The notes below the pieces were generated by a model. The model made no database searches. It was given only the letters and a program-made list of their open reading frames with translations, and had not been told where the DNA came from. Positions 33,891 to 42,582 of a stretch of DNA of 64,000 nucleotides are shown one piece after another. How positions within the stretch are numbered: position 1 is the stretch's first letter; each line of letters starts with the position of its first letter. This stretch comes from an uncultured Tolumonas sp. GTDB taxonomy: Bacteria; Pseudomonadota; Gammaproteobacteria; Enterobacterales; Aeromonadaceae. Made by a program: the position numbers and the translations under genes. Location of the stretch: the NCBI RefSeq assembly GCF_963676665.1, contig NZ_OY781368.1, positions 62,001 to 126,000 on the forward strand. The letters run 5' to 3'.

Positions 33891-35432
33891 ATGTTTGATG
33901 CGTCACTGTTACTTGATCTCACTACTGAGCTACCGCGATCGGTGCGGCAGGAACGTCTGGTTTCTGCGATTAAGGTTTATTTTGGTTGTGGCGCGGTCGG
34001 TTTACTGAAATTAGATGGCGATTGCCTCTGCCCGGTGGCGGTGGATGGTTTAGCGCATGAAACGTTAGGGCGCCGTTTTGTCGTGGCGCAGCACCCTCGT
34101 TTGGCGGCTATTTTATCCAGCCGTTCAACAGTGCGCTTTGAACCGGGAAGCCCGTTACCTGATCCGTATGATGGCTTATTGGATTCACAACGCGGCTTGC
34201 CATTACCCGTACACGATTGCATGGGGATCAGCTTGTATCTGGAAGGGCAGCTGTGGGGCGCATTAACGCTGGATGCTTTTGAAGGCACTGTGTTTGATGG
34301 TCAGGCTGCCGATAAATTAACACACTGCGCTTTTCTGGCCGAAGCCGTGGTGCGCATGAGTCGTTTGGAAGAAGAGATCCGGGCGTTGCGGGCGGGTAGC
34401 CGAGTCTCTGAAACCTTATTGCTGGATGAACAAAATGCCAATGATGGCGAGATCATCGGGCAAAGTGCGATTTTGTTGAAGTTATTGCATGAGTTGGATG
34501 TGGTTGCCAATTCTGAATTGCCAGTGCTGTTGCTGGGCGAAACTGGCGTAGGAAAAGAGTTATTTGCCCGCCGGTTACACAGTAAATCGCAACGACACAA
34601 TGCACCGCTGATCCATGTCAATTGTGCGGCGTTACCAGAATCATTGGCGGAAAGTGAGTTGTTTGGTCATGTCAAAGGCGCATTTTCCGGTGCCATGAGT
34701 GATCGCCCCGGCCGATTTGAAGCGGCCAATGGCGGTACATTGTTTCTCGATGAAGTTGGTGAATTACCGCTGACGGTACAGGCTAAATTGCTACGCACAT
34801 TACAGAATGGTGAGATCCAACGACTAGGTGCGGATCAGCCGAGAAAAGTCGATGTGCGCATCATTGCGGCAACCAATCGTCAGTTGCATGAACAGGTAAG
34901 AGATGGTCAATTCCGGGCTGATTTGTATCATCGCTTGTCGGTTTATCCGGTGCCGATCCCGCCGCTTCGAGAGCGCGGTAACGATGTGCTGTTACTGGCT
35001 GGAAATTTTCTGGAGCTAAACCGCGCTCGTCTTGGTTTTCGCAGTCTGCGATTATCACCCGCCTCTGAGCAGGCCTTATGCACTTATGACTGGCCGGGCA
35101 ATGTGCGTGAACTCGAACATGTGATCAGTCGAGCTGCTTTGCGGGCAGTCAGCCGAGGTGCAGTCAGAACAGAAATTGTCACGCTGGAACCGGAACATCT
35201 GGCGCTGGATACCACAGTGATCAGTATGGCTAAAACAGAACAGACTTTGCTGCCGCAGGCTACGCAGGTCGAACAGGCTGTATCGCTAAAAATTGCTGTG
35301 GATGGTTACCAGCGTCAGATGATCCGCCAGACGCTGGAAGCCTGTCAGGGCAATTGGGCCAATGTAGCGCGACGGTTAGATCTTGATCCGAGTAATTTGC
35401 ATAAACTGGCGAAACGACTGGGGTTGAAATAA
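33891..35432 (+). CDS. norR: NO-responsive sigma-54 activator NorR
   Basis: A 513-residue enhancer-binding protein. The N-terminal GAF domain senses NO through a non-haem iron; His108, Cys110 and Asp128 lie in positions equivalent to E. coli ligands (LPVHDCMG, TLDAF). The AAA+ domain has Walker A GETGVGKE (216-223), the sigma-54 contact loop GAFSGA (263-268) with Ser in place of the common Thr, and Walker B GTLFLDEVGE. The C-terminal Fis-type helix-turn-helix is NWANVARRLDLDPSNLHKLA. The start is ATG 33891. Enhancer sites upstream point to ytfE-hmp as its target. Confidence 0.93.
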   Translation: MFDASLLLDLTTELPRSVRQERLVSAIKVYFGCGAVGLLKLDGDCLCPVAVDGLAHETLGRRFVVAQHPRLAAILSSRSTVRFEPGSPLPDPYDGLLDSQRGLPLPVHDCMGISLYLEGQLWGALTLDAFEGTVFDGQAADKLTHCAFLAEAVVRMSRLEEEIRALRAGSRVSETLLLDEQNANDGEIIGQSAILLKLLHELDVVANSELPVLLLGETGVGKELFARRLHSKSQRHNAPLIHVNCAALPESLAESELFGHVKGAFSGAMSDRPGRFEAANGGTLFLDEVGELPLTVQAKLLRTLQNGEIQRLGADQPRKVDVRIIAATNRQLHEQVRDGQFRADLYHRLSVYPVPIPPLRERGNDVLLLAGNFLELNRARLGFRSLRLSPASEQALCTYDWPGNVRELEHVISRAALRAVSRGAVRTEIVTLEPEHLALDTTVISMAKTEQTLLPQATQVEQAVSLKIAVDGYQRQMIRQTLEACQGNWANVARRLDLDPSNLHKLAKRLGLK

Positions 35433-35498
35433 CCCCACTTGATCCTGCTCAGCCAGCTGTTTTTCATTTTTCCTCTTTTTATCCTTCCTTCGTTTTTT

Positions 35499-35523
35499 GA
35501 TGGCTTCCACCTTGTAAGCCATC
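35499..35523. repeat. Inverted repeat between norR and norV
   Basis: GATGGCTT and AAGCCATC form an 8-bp stem with a 9-base loop. No T-run follows on either strand. It may be an mRNA-end hairpin of norR. Confidence 0.4.
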
Positions 35524-35608
35524 AGATTGATATCATTGTAAATTTTTTCTATACAACTTAACGCTCATTGCCAATTTCTGCTGACTACTCAAAAAAGTCA
35601 TTCCCTAT

Positions 35609-35631
35609 AACTTGCATTTGAAATGCATATT
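35609..35631. promoter_or_regulatory. NsrR box upstream of norV
   Basis: Eleven-base half-sites ACTTGCATTT and AAATGCATATT around a central G closely fit the NsrR consensus (AAGATGCATTT / AAATGCATCTT). A related TGCA-rich stretch (AGATGCAAACACTGCATATG) follows at 35637-35656. It lies 55 bases before the norV ATG, where it would block the promoter. Confidence 0.65.
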
Positions 35632-35685
35632 AAATTAAGATGCAAACACTGCATATGAGATGCACATTATATTGAGGACGAAATC

Positions 35686-37098
35686 ATGACTTTGCACGTT
35701 AAGAACAATATCTACTGGGTTGGCAAACAAGACTGGGAACTGCGCGAATTTCATGGCAGTGAATATTCCACCCATAAAGGCTCCAGCTATAACAGTTATC
35801 TGATCAAAGAAGAGAAGGTGGCGTTGATTGATACGGTGTGGAGCCCGTATGCCGATGAGTTTGTGACGAATCTGGCGAATGAAATTCCGTTGGAGAAAAT
35901 CGACTTCATCATTGCCAACCATGCAGAAATTGATCATAGCGGCGCACTGCCAGCGTTACTGGCGAAAATTCCGAATACGCCGATTTATTGCACCGCCAAT
36001 GGGGTGAAATCGCTGAAAGGGCATTTCCACCAAGACTGGAATTTCCAGGTTGTCAAAACTGGTGACACCCTTGATTTGGGGAATGGTAAAAAGCTGGTGT
36101 TTGTCGAAGCGCCGATGCTGCACTGGCCAGACAGCATGATGACCTATATGACCGACGATGCGGTGTTATTCAGTAATGACGCGTTCGGTCAGCACTATGC
36201 CAGCGATCAGCTCTATAACGATCTGGTTGATCAAAATGAACTGCATAATGAATGTATTAAATATTACGCTAACATCCTGACCCCGTTCAGCAAACTGGTG
36301 ACGCAGAAAATTCATGAAGTATTATCATTCAATCTGCCACTGGACATGATCTGTACCTCACACGGCATTATCTGGCGCGATAACCCGGCGCAGATCGTCG
36401 AACAATATCTGAAATGGGCTGATTCTTATCAGGAAAATCAGATCACGCTGGTTTATGACACCATGTGGGAAAGCACCCGCAAGATGTCGGAAGCAATTGC
36501 CTCTGGTATTCGCAAAGCCGACCCGAGCGTGACAATCAAACAATTCAATCTGGCGAATTCAGATAAGAACGATGTATTGACGCAGGTATTTAAATCAAAA
36601 GCGATTTTGATCGGTTCACCGACTATCAATAACGTGATGTTGCCGCAAGTCGCCGCGTTACTGGAAGAGATCCAGGGTCTGCGCTTTACCGGTAAAACCG
36701 CCGCTGCATTTGGTAGCCATGGCTGGAACGGTGGTGCGGTGAATCGTATTACTCAGCGTTTGAAAGAGTGTGGTTTTAACACGCTGGAAGGCACCAAAGT
36801 GGAGTGGCGTCCGACACAAGAAGCACTGCAAGAATGCGAAGCCTACGGCAAAAATCTGGTGGCACAATTGGGTGGTGTATCTGTTTGCGAAGCGAAACAA
36901 ACGGTGACGACTGAATTGCCATCTATGGTTTGTCGCACTTGTTCATGGGTTTATGACCCGGCGGAAGGCGAAGTGAATCAAGGCGTTGAAGCGGGAACTG
37001 CGTGGGAAGATGTGCCTGAAAGTTTCCTCTGCCCGGTCTGTTTTATGGGCAAAGATGATTTCGACCCGAAAACTGAAACTGTCGCCAAAGCAGCGTAA
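35686..37098 (+). CDS. norV: Flavorubredoxin NO reductase NorV
   Basis: A 470-residue protein of three modules. The beta-lactamase-like di-iron domain (1-250) has [10 protein letters not shown] (His79, Glu81, Asp83, His84) plus later His/Asp ligands ([23 protein letters not shown]). The flavodoxin domain starts near 255 ([12 protein letters not shown]). The C-terminal rubredoxin has [10 protein letters not shown] and [12 protein letters not shown]. It reduces NO to N2O anaerobically. GAGGA lies seven bases before the ATG. It is followed by norW 11 bases later. Control appears to be by NsrR; no NorR-type sites or sigma-54 promoter are seen in front. Confidence 0.95.
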   Translation: MTLHVKNNIYWVGKQDWELREFHGSEYSTHKGSSYNSYLIKEEKVALIDTVWSPYADEFVTNLANEIPLEKIDFIIANHAEIDHSGALPALLAKIPNTPIYCTANGVKSLKGHFHQDWNFQVVKTGDTLDLGNGKKLVFVEAPMLHWPDSMMTYMTDDAVLFSNDAFGQHYASDQLYNDLVDQNELHNECIKYYANILTPFSKLVTQKIHEVLSFNLPLDMICTSHGIIWRDNPAQIVEQYLKWADSYQENQITLVYDTMWESTRKMSEAIASGIRKADPSVTIKQFNLANSDKNDVLTQVFKSKAILIGSPTINNVMLPQVAALLEEIQGLRFTGKTAAAFGSHGWNGGAVNRITQRLKECGFNTLEGTKVEWRPTQEALQECEAYGKNLVAQLGGVSVCEAKQTVTTELPSMVCRTCSWVYDPAEGEVNQGVEAGTAWEDVPESFLCPVCFMGKDDFDPKTETVAKAA

Positions 37099-37109
37099 AG
37101 GAGACCATC

Positions 37110-38255
37110 ATGGCAGCACATCATCCGGTTGTGATCGTCGGCAGTGGTTATGCCGGTCTGCAACTGGCGCGACAATTTCGCCGTCATGCACCAGCCACGC
37201 CTCTGGTTATAGTCTGCGCCGATGATGGCGCGGACTACCCAAAACCGCAACTGAGCCACGCGATCAGTAAACGTCAATCAGCAACCGATCTGATCCGAAA
37301 ATCGGCGAAAGAAGTCGCATTGGAATTAAAAGCGCTATTGCTGACCGGGCAACAGGTTAAAGCCATTGACCCTGAGCGACAGGTGATCCAACTGGCGGAG
37401 CGGGAATTACCCTATCGGGATCTGGTGCTGGCCGTGGGGGCAGAGGCGTGGGTTCCGCCTATCCAAGGGGATGCCGTTGATGCGATCATTACGCTGAACA
37501 GTTTGCAACATTATCAGCAATATCAGGAACAATTGGCGAACAGCCAACGGGTATTGATCGTCGGCGGAGGTCTGATTGGCAGTGAGCTGGCGAATGATTT
37601 TCTGCTGGCCGGAAAACAGGTGACTTTGTGTGATCCGACAGATCGTTTGTTGTGTTCACTCACGCCTGATTTTGTCAGTGAAAGGCTGCACTCTGTGCTG
37701 GCACAAGCCGGCTGTAAATTTGCCTTTAATACGATGCTGGCATCGCTAGATCGGCGAAGTGATGGCCTGCTGGCGACATTCAGTGATGGCATATCGATTG
37801 TGGTTGATAGCGTAGAGTGTGCTGCCGGGTTACGTCCACGAACTACGTTGGCGAAAGCCGCGGGGCTGAATATCAATCGTGGCATTGTGGTTGATAAACA
37901 GCTGGCAACCAGCGCGCCACATATTTATGCGCTGGGCGATTGCGCAGAAATTGATGGGCGGTTGTTACCTTATTTGCAACCGATCACCGTGAGTGCGCAA
38001 GCGTTGGCGAAAACATTGGCTGGCGAACAGACGCGGGTGCAATGGCCGGTGATGCCGGTCAATGTGAAAACCAGCAGTTATCCGGTACAGCTAGCTGGTG
38101 AAGTACGTAGCGATGATCTGATCTGGCAGTTAGATGAAGACGAAAATGGCCTGACCGGGCAGGCATTCCGACATGATGTATTAGTCGGTTTTGTCACCAG
38201 CGGGCAACATATCACGCGTAGTATGGCGTTGATAAAGCAGTTGGCTGAAAATTAG
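37110..38255 (+). CDS. norW: NADH:flavorubredoxin reductase NorW
   Basis: A 381-residue FAD-dependent reductase of the rubredoxin reductase type. The FAD-binding GSGYAGLQLARQFRRH is N-terminal, the NADH-binding LIVGGGLIGSELANDF is central and the second FAD motif is YALGDCAEID. It passes electrons from NADH to the rubredoxin domain of NorV. AAAGGAG precedes the ATG; norV and norW are cotranscribed with an 11-base gap. Length matches the family. Confidence 0.92.
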   Translation: MAAHHPVVIVGSGYAGLQLARQFRRHAPATPLVIVCADDGADYPKPQLSHAISKRQSATDLIRKSAKEVALELKALLLTGQQVKAIDPERQVIQLAERELPYRDLVLAVGAEAWVPPIQGDAVDAIITLNSLQHYQQYQEQLANSQRVLIVGGGLIGSELANDFLLAGKQVTLCDPTDRLLCSLTPDFVSERLHSVLAQAGCKFAFNTMLASLDRRSDGLLATFSDGISIVVDSVECAAGLRPRTTLAKAAGLNINRGIVVDKQLATSAPHIYALGDCAEIDGRLLPYLQPITVSAQALAKTLAGEQTRVQWPVMPVNVKTSSYPVQLAGEVRSDDLIWQLDEDENGLTGQAFRHDVLVGFVTSGQHITRSMALIKQLAEN

Positions 38256-38335
38256 CCTAAGCTATGAGTTAGGTTTTCGATTCAGTTACATTTGAGTTCT
38301 GATGCTTTTTATTTCCGTTAGGGTAAGGGGCGCAC

Positions 38336-39079
38336 ATGACAGACTGGGTAAACGGAAGAGTACATGAGGTCATTCGCTGGAATGACCGGCTTTGTTCGAT
38401 CAAAGTAAAAGCCGATTTAGCCCCGTATGTGGCGAGGCAATTTGGCAAATTGTCACTGATCATCGATGGCGAACGGGTAGGCCGCGCCTATTCGTTTGTA
38501 AACCCACCGAAAACGGAATGCCATGAGTTTTATCTGATCAAAATTCCGGAAGGCCGGTTATCACCACACCTCTTTAATTTACAGCCGGGTGATGAACTGC
38601 AAATTTCGCATGAAGCCAGCGGGTTTATGACGTTAGCTGAAGTGCCTGAGGGGCGTGATCTTTGGATGATGGCAACCGGTACGGCCATTGGGCCATTTCT
38701 GGCCATTATTTCCGAGCAACAGGTGTTTCAGCGCTTTCAGAATATCGTGTTAGTGCATGGTGTACGTGAGCGCGAAGATCTGACCTATCAATCACTAATT
38801 CAATCGTTTAAGACGCAATGGTTACAACGTTTTCGCTATATTCCGATTGTAAGCCGTGAAGAGTGCCCGGATATTCTGCAAGGGCGTATTCCAGCGTTAC
38901 TGGACAATGGTTTGTTAGAAGCGTCGGCAGGTTTGGTTATTTCCCCAACTTGTACGCAAACCATGTTATGCGGTAATCCGGCGATGGTGAAAGATACTTT
39001 TCATGCCTTAGAGCAAAAAGGGCTGAAAAAAAATCTCCGGCGGGAACCGGGGCACATCACCATGGAAAATTACTGGTAA
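38336..39079 (+). CDS. fpr: Ferredoxin/flavodoxin-NADP+ reductase
   Basis: A 247-residue Fpr. The FAD motif is GRAYSFVNPP (RxYS variant), the NADP-binding region has MATGTAIGPFLAII and the C-terminus ends YW as in E. coli Fpr, where the final aromatic covers the flavin. CGNPAMV is the usual nicotinamide motif. It exchanges electrons between NADPH and ferredoxin or flavodoxin. It follows norW by 80 bases and could be cotranscribed or have its own promoter; no SoxS-type site is obvious. Its presence between norW and nsrR suggests a role in resisting nitrosative or oxidative stress. Confidence 0.9.
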   Translation: MTDWVNGRVHEVIRWNDRLCSIKVKADLAPYVARQFGKLSLIIDGERVGRAYSFVNPPKTECHEFYLIKIPEGRLSPHLFNLQPGDELQISHEASGFMTLAEVPEGRDLWMMATGTAIGPFLAIISEQQVFQRFQNIVLVHGVREREDLTYQSLIQSFKTQWLQRFRYIPIVSREECPDILQGRIPALLDNGLLEASAGLVISPTCTQTMLCGNPAMVKDTFHALEQKGLKKNLRREPGHITMENYW

Positions 39080-39083
39080 GCAA

Positions 39084-39548
39084 TCAAGCCAGTTTTTTAG
39101 TGGGAATGGGAATGGCATCAACGTCGATCTGCAATATCGCAATGATCTGATCGGCGTTGTTCACCAGATCGGACAAGGTAAAATCGTCCATCGCCGTCAG
39201 AAAGGCTTCCATTCCCACTTTTAAGGCATGCGTCAGCCGACAAACCGGTACTAATTTGCAGCCGGGCGAGCCGCAATCCACGCCATCCAGATTATTTTCT
39301 AAATCCCGGATCACCTGACCGATACGAATATCACGCGGTAATCGTGCCAGCGTAATACCGCCATTTTTGCCGCGCACCGAACTGAGATAACCCAGACTCA
39401 CTAACTGCACCACGACTTTTACCATATGGTTACGCGAGATGTCATAGTAGTTGCTGATCTCAACCACACTACTTCGCGCACCGGGCGGCAAGCAGGCCAT
39501 AAACATCAGGGTGCGCAAACCATAATCTGTATACGTGGTTAATTTCAT
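39084..39548 (-). CDS. nsrR: NO-sensing repressor NsrR (Rrf2 family)
   Basis: A 154-residue Rrf2-family repressor. It starts MKLTTYTDYGLRTLMFMACL, has a winged helix (ISNYYDISRNHMVKVVVQLV) and three Cys in VDCGSPGCKLVPVCRL that hold a [4Fe-4S] cluster. NO destroys the cluster and lifts repression. It is convergent with fpr with only four bases between. A box similar to that of norV lies upstream of it (39625-39645), suggesting autoregulation. Confidence 0.93.
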   Translation of the reverse strand: MKLTTYTDYGLRTLMFMACLPPGARSSVVEISNYYDISRNHMVKVVVQLVSLGYLSSVRGKNGGITLARLPRDIRIGQVIRDLENNLDGVDCGSPGCKLVPVCRLTHALKVGMEAFLTAMDDFTLSDLVNNADQIIAILQIDVDAIPIPTKKLA

Positions 39549-39624
39549 TTTATTAGCTCATCAGAATTTACCCTGAAAATATATCACAACCTCATTCACA
39601 GCAGCGCTGTATCCGGTAAAAAAT

Positions 39625-39645
39625 AGATATTTCCAATGCATATTT
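39625..39645. promoter_or_regulatory. NsrR-like box upstream of nsrR
   Basis: AGATATTTCCAATGCATATT shares the half-site AATGCATATT with the norV box; the other half is weaker. It is about 80 bases before the nsrR start and also upstream of nothing else on that strand. Confidence 0.4.
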
Positions 39646-39669
39646 AATGTGCGAACGGCATCAGCTCGG

Positions 39670-40101
39670 TTATAGCAGCGTTACTCCTGCCAGCACCAAA
39701 TAGCGCGAGACTTTTGCGATAGTCACTAACAGCAGAAATGGCAGGAAAGGCTCGCGTAATACACCGGCGATGACGGTCAGCGGATCACCAATAATGGGCA
39801 CCCAGCTCAATAACAGCGACCACTTGCCATATTTAAGATACCAGCGGCTGGCTTTGTCCAGCTGCTCTGGTTTAACGGGAAACCAACGCCGCTGCTGGAA
39901 ATGCTGCAGATACTTACCTAAATACCAGTTCAGTAATGAACCGAGAACATTCCCGACGCTGGCAACCGTCAGTAATAACCCAACTGGGTAGTTATGACTC
40001 AGTAACAAACCCACCAAAACTGCTTCTGATTGTAAAGGTAAAATAGAAGCGGAAAGCAGGGCTATGAGAAATAACCCGCCATAAACGGATAAATCAATCA
40101 T
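39670..40101 (-). CDS. yqaA: YqaA/DedA-family membrane protein
   Basis: A 143-residue membrane protein of the SNARE-associated/DedA superfamily. It has about four helices, the VGNVLGSLLNWYLGKYL motif and the GKWSLLLSWVPIIGDPLTVI re-entrant region, both typical of YqaA. Family members are thought to move or scramble lipids; no substrate is known for YqaA. Its ATG overlaps the GNAT gene end by four bases, so the two are coupled. Confidence 0.85.
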   Translation of the reverse strand: MIDLSVYGGLFLIALLSASILPLQSEAVLVGLLLSHNYPVGLLLTVASVGNVLGSLLNWYLGKYLQHFQQRRWFPVKPEQLDKASRWYLKYGKWSLLLSWVPIIGDPLTVIAGVLREPFLPFLLLVTIAKVSRYLVLAGVTLL

Positions 40102-40589
40102 TCAGCCGTCAGCCACTGATGCATCACATAGGTGTCAACATAACCGTGTTGCTTGTGTCGATAGGCTTTCGGTACGGTGCCGATAATATTAAAACCCGCT
40201 TTCTGCCAGAGTTTGACGGCGACGGTATTTGTTGAAACCACCGAGTTGAATTGCATCGCCTGAAAACCGAGCTCTACCGCGCGTTGTTTGGAATGTTCGC
40301 ATAACTGGGCTGCAATGCCACGCCCACGAAATTGCGGGTTAACCATATAACCGCAGTTACAGACATGATCGCCAGGGCCTGCGGCATTGGGTTTGATGTA
40401 ATAAGAACCGGCAATCTGTTCATCAACCATAAAAACATAGGTTTCAGTCGGTAAGTCAAACCAGATCTGAGCTGCCTGCGCTTCGCTCAATCCAGATGAA
40501 AATGCATAAGTTTCTTCCGCATCAATAATGCTTTTAAAAGTTGGCCAGAACTGAGGAAAGTCTTGTGGTGTCATAAGTCTGATGGTCAT
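40098..40589 (-). CDS. GNAT-family N-acetyltransferase
   Basis: A 163-residue GNAT enzyme. The acetyl-CoA loop is seen in VNPQFRGRGIAAQLCEHSKQ, and the terminal helix in NTVAVKLWQKAGFNIIGTVP. The end KQHGYVDTYVMHQWL is typical of relatives that act on small molecules. The substrate is unknown. ATG 40589 is chosen over an upstream in-frame codon at 40628 because a GGA lies eight bases before it. It overlaps yqaA by four bases. Confidence 0.85.
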   Translation of the reverse strand: MTIRLMTPQDFPQFWPTFKSIIDAEETYAFSSGLSEAQAAQIWFDLPTETYVFMVDEQIAGSYYIKPNAAGPGDHVCNCGYMVNPQFRGRGIAAQLCEHSKQRAVELGFQAMQFNSVVSTNTVAVKLWQKAGFNIIGTVPKAYRHKQHGYVDTYVMHQWLTAE

Positions 40590-40631
40590 GGTGTTTTCCG
40601 TTTTTAGTAGGTAAAAATCAGGTTTCACTGA

Positions 40632-41300
40632 CTAATAGGCGGGCGGGGTACTTGGGGCATCTTCTGGCCAAAGATCAGTAAAAACGACCTGTTCCATGGG
40701 TAAGCGTTTACCCCAGCCAAGAATATCCAAGAGTGGTTTTTCAGGAAATTGAGCCACGGAACCAATACAGAGAATAGCAATTGGTGTTGCCCCTTCCGGC
40801 ATTTTTAATAGTTTTGCTAATTTCTCAGGTTCAAAAAAAGAGACCCAACCTAAGCCAGCACCTTCGGCGCGTGCCGCTAACCACATGTTCTGGATAGCAC
40901 AAGCTGCAGAAGCCAGATCCATCTCGGGCATGGTTCGGCGGCCAAAAATATGCGCTTCACGACCTTGCATTAACGCAATCACCACGACTTCCTGACAACT
41001 GGCAATACCTTCAATTTTTAACTTAAGAAACTCTTGCTGACGGCTGGGTAGCTGACTGGCTGTTGATTGGCGTTCTGCCTCTACTAAATCTGCAACTTGT
41101 TGCCGAATCTCCGGGCTCTTGATATGGATCATGCGCCATGGCTGCATATAACCCACAGACGGGGCAAAATGGGCGGCATGGAACAGGCGATCCATTAAAC
41201 CTTCGGGTAGTTTTTCTTGTGTAAATTCGCGGATATCCCGACGTGCATAAATGGCCTGATAAACACCATCAATCTTTTCCTGACTAAAACGATGATCCAT
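40632..41300 (-). CDS. bluB: 5,6-dimethylbenzimidazole synthase BluB
   Basis: A 222-residue nitroreductase-fold enzyme. Family marks: ARRDIREFTQEKLPEGLMDR, HFAPSVGYMQPWRMI, IFGRRTMPEMDLASAACAIQ and GAGLGWVSFFEPEKL. BluB splits reduced FMN with O2 to make the lower ligand of vitamin B12. No other cobalamin gene is adjacent, and no cobalamin riboswitch is seen in the 200 bases upstream. The oxygen need suggests use under microaerobic or aerobic conditions. Confidence 0.85.
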   Translation of the reverse strand: MDHRFSQEKIDGVYQAIYARRDIREFTQEKLPEGLMDRLFHAAHFAPSVGYMQPWRMIHIKSPEIRQQVADLVEAERQSTASQLPSRQQEFLKLKIEGIASCQEVVVIALMQGREAHIFGRRTMPEMDLASAACAIQNMWLAARAEGAGLGWVSFFEPEKLAKLLKMPEGATPIAILCIGSVAQFPEKPLLDILGWGKRLPMEQVVFTDLWPEDAPSTPPAY

Positions 41301-41503
41301 AAATTACTCGTGTGCTAAAAAATTAAATTGAACGTAATGGAATAAGCCAGTCGAAACAAGGTGTTCTTTTTCAATAACTCAGATCGCCTAGGCAAGTTAT
41401 CTTATCTTCATTACCTGCTAACCTCTTACCGCTGGTTTTATATCGTGATATACCATTTACCGAATCAGGTAGAGATTAATTATCGATGTCATAAGGAATT
41501 ACC

Positions 41504-42214
41504 ATGAAATTAGCCATCATCAGTGGCGGGTCTAAGGGGCTGGGTCACGCGATAGCCGAAAAACTTCTTGTGGCTGGTTATCAGGTGGTAGAGTTTTCAC
41601 GGAGTGCGCCGCATGCGTATTCCATCAAACTGGATTTTTCCACGCCTGATCTTATGCTGCCGGCACTATCGGCAAATTTAGAAACGTTGGCGACAAAACA
41701 ATGGGATGAAATTGTCGTGGTCAGTAATGCTGCATCACTGAGCCCGATCGGGCCAACGTCGAAGAAGAACTCGATGGCGGTTTTAGCGAATATTAATATC
41801 AATTTCACCAGTGCCATTCTATTCATGAGTGAAGTGATAAAACACTTCCAATCACAGCCATGTCGGAAAGTAGTCGCCAGTATTTCATCCGGTGCGGCTT
41901 TAAAAGCCTATTCCGGTTGGTCGCTGTATTGTTCCGCCAAAGCGGGCTTGGAAAGTTATGTGCGCACAGTGGCCGTAGAGCAGGAGAATGAGACATCGCC
42001 GTTTGTGATGCTGAATATTGATCCCGGTGTGATGGATACCGACATGCAGTCGTTGATCCGCAGTTCACATAAAGACGATTTTCCGGCGGTGGATTATTTC
42101 ATTCATCGGAAGGAATCGGGTGAGTTAAGAACGCCCGATCAGGTTGCTATTGGTGTGGTAAAAATATTACATTCTGATGCAACGAGCGGCACGCGGATTG
42201 CCGTATTTAGCTGA
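41504..42214 (+). CDS. Short-chain dehydrogenase/reductase
   Basis: A 236-residue SDR. The cofactor loop is SGGSKGLGHAIAEKLL, Asn in VVSNAASLSPIGP, and the catalytic Ser-Tyr-Lys in SISSGAALKAYSGWSLYCSAKAG. Overall it resembles the benzil/sepiapterin reductase branch that uses NADPH, with IDPGVMDTDMQ after the active site. The substrate is unknown. AAGGAA precedes the ATG. It is followed 11 bases later by a small membrane gene that may be cotranscribed. Confidence 0.82.
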   Translation: MKLAIISGGSKGLGHAIAEKLLVAGYQVVEFSRSAPHAYSIKLDFSTPDLMLPALSANLETLATKQWDEIVVVSNAASLSPIGPTSKKNSMAVLANININFTSAILFMSEVIKHFQSQPCRKVVASISSGAALKAYSGWSLYCSAKAGLESYVRTVAVEQENETSPFVMLNIDPGVMDTDMQSLIRSSHKDDFPAVDYFIHRKESGELRTPDQVAIGVVKILHSDATSGTRIAVFS

Positions 42215-42225
42215 GTTAATGAGCC

Positions 42226-42549
42226 ATGCAGCAATCAAACAGCAAATATGTCATTTATCGGCATGTGATCACCGGGGCGTATCAGGTTTTTGAAACCAAC
42301 CATAAAAAAGAGGCGATCCGGTTTATCAAATCGATCCGATATCACATCATCAAAAAACCGCCGCTAGATTCTGGCTATTATCTGGTCATAAAAAGACAAG
42401 TCCGCATTCAAAACAATGAATTACTGAACTGGGTTAAAGAGCAAAAGCAGGCACAGACTTTTACGCTGGAAGAGCAGAAAAAAATCGGGGCACTTGCGTT
42501 TGGATTATTGTGTGTCGTTATCGTGGTGGGATTTGTGATTATTCGATGA
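42226..42549 (+). CDS. Hypothetical tail-anchored protein
   Basis: A 107-residue protein. The soluble basic part (residues 1-85) begins MQQSNSKYVIYRHVITGAYQ, and a single hydrophobic helix (GALAFGLLCVVIVVGFVIIR) lies at the very end. It follows the SDR gene by 11 bases on the same strand. No family is recognised. Location in the inner membrane by a C-terminal anchor is likely. Confidence 0.6.
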   Translation: MQQSNSKYVIYRHVITGAYQVFETNHKKEAIRFIKSIRYHIIKKPPLDSGYYLVIKRQVRIQNNELLNWVKEQKQAQTFTLEEQKKIGALAFGLLCVVIVVGFVIIR

Positions 42550-42582
42550 TATCGGTGCGGTGACCGATATCATCGGTCTGCA

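Noticed and set aside
35433-35685. Sigma-54 promoter and NorR sites at norV
   Set aside because: The best candidate (TGGC...TTGT near 35501) lacks the -12 GC and lies in a hairpin; no GGT-N7-ACC site exists there.
41301-41503. Cobalamin riboswitch upstream of bluB
   Set aside because: No B12-box-like sequence or long structured leader could be found in the 200-base interval.
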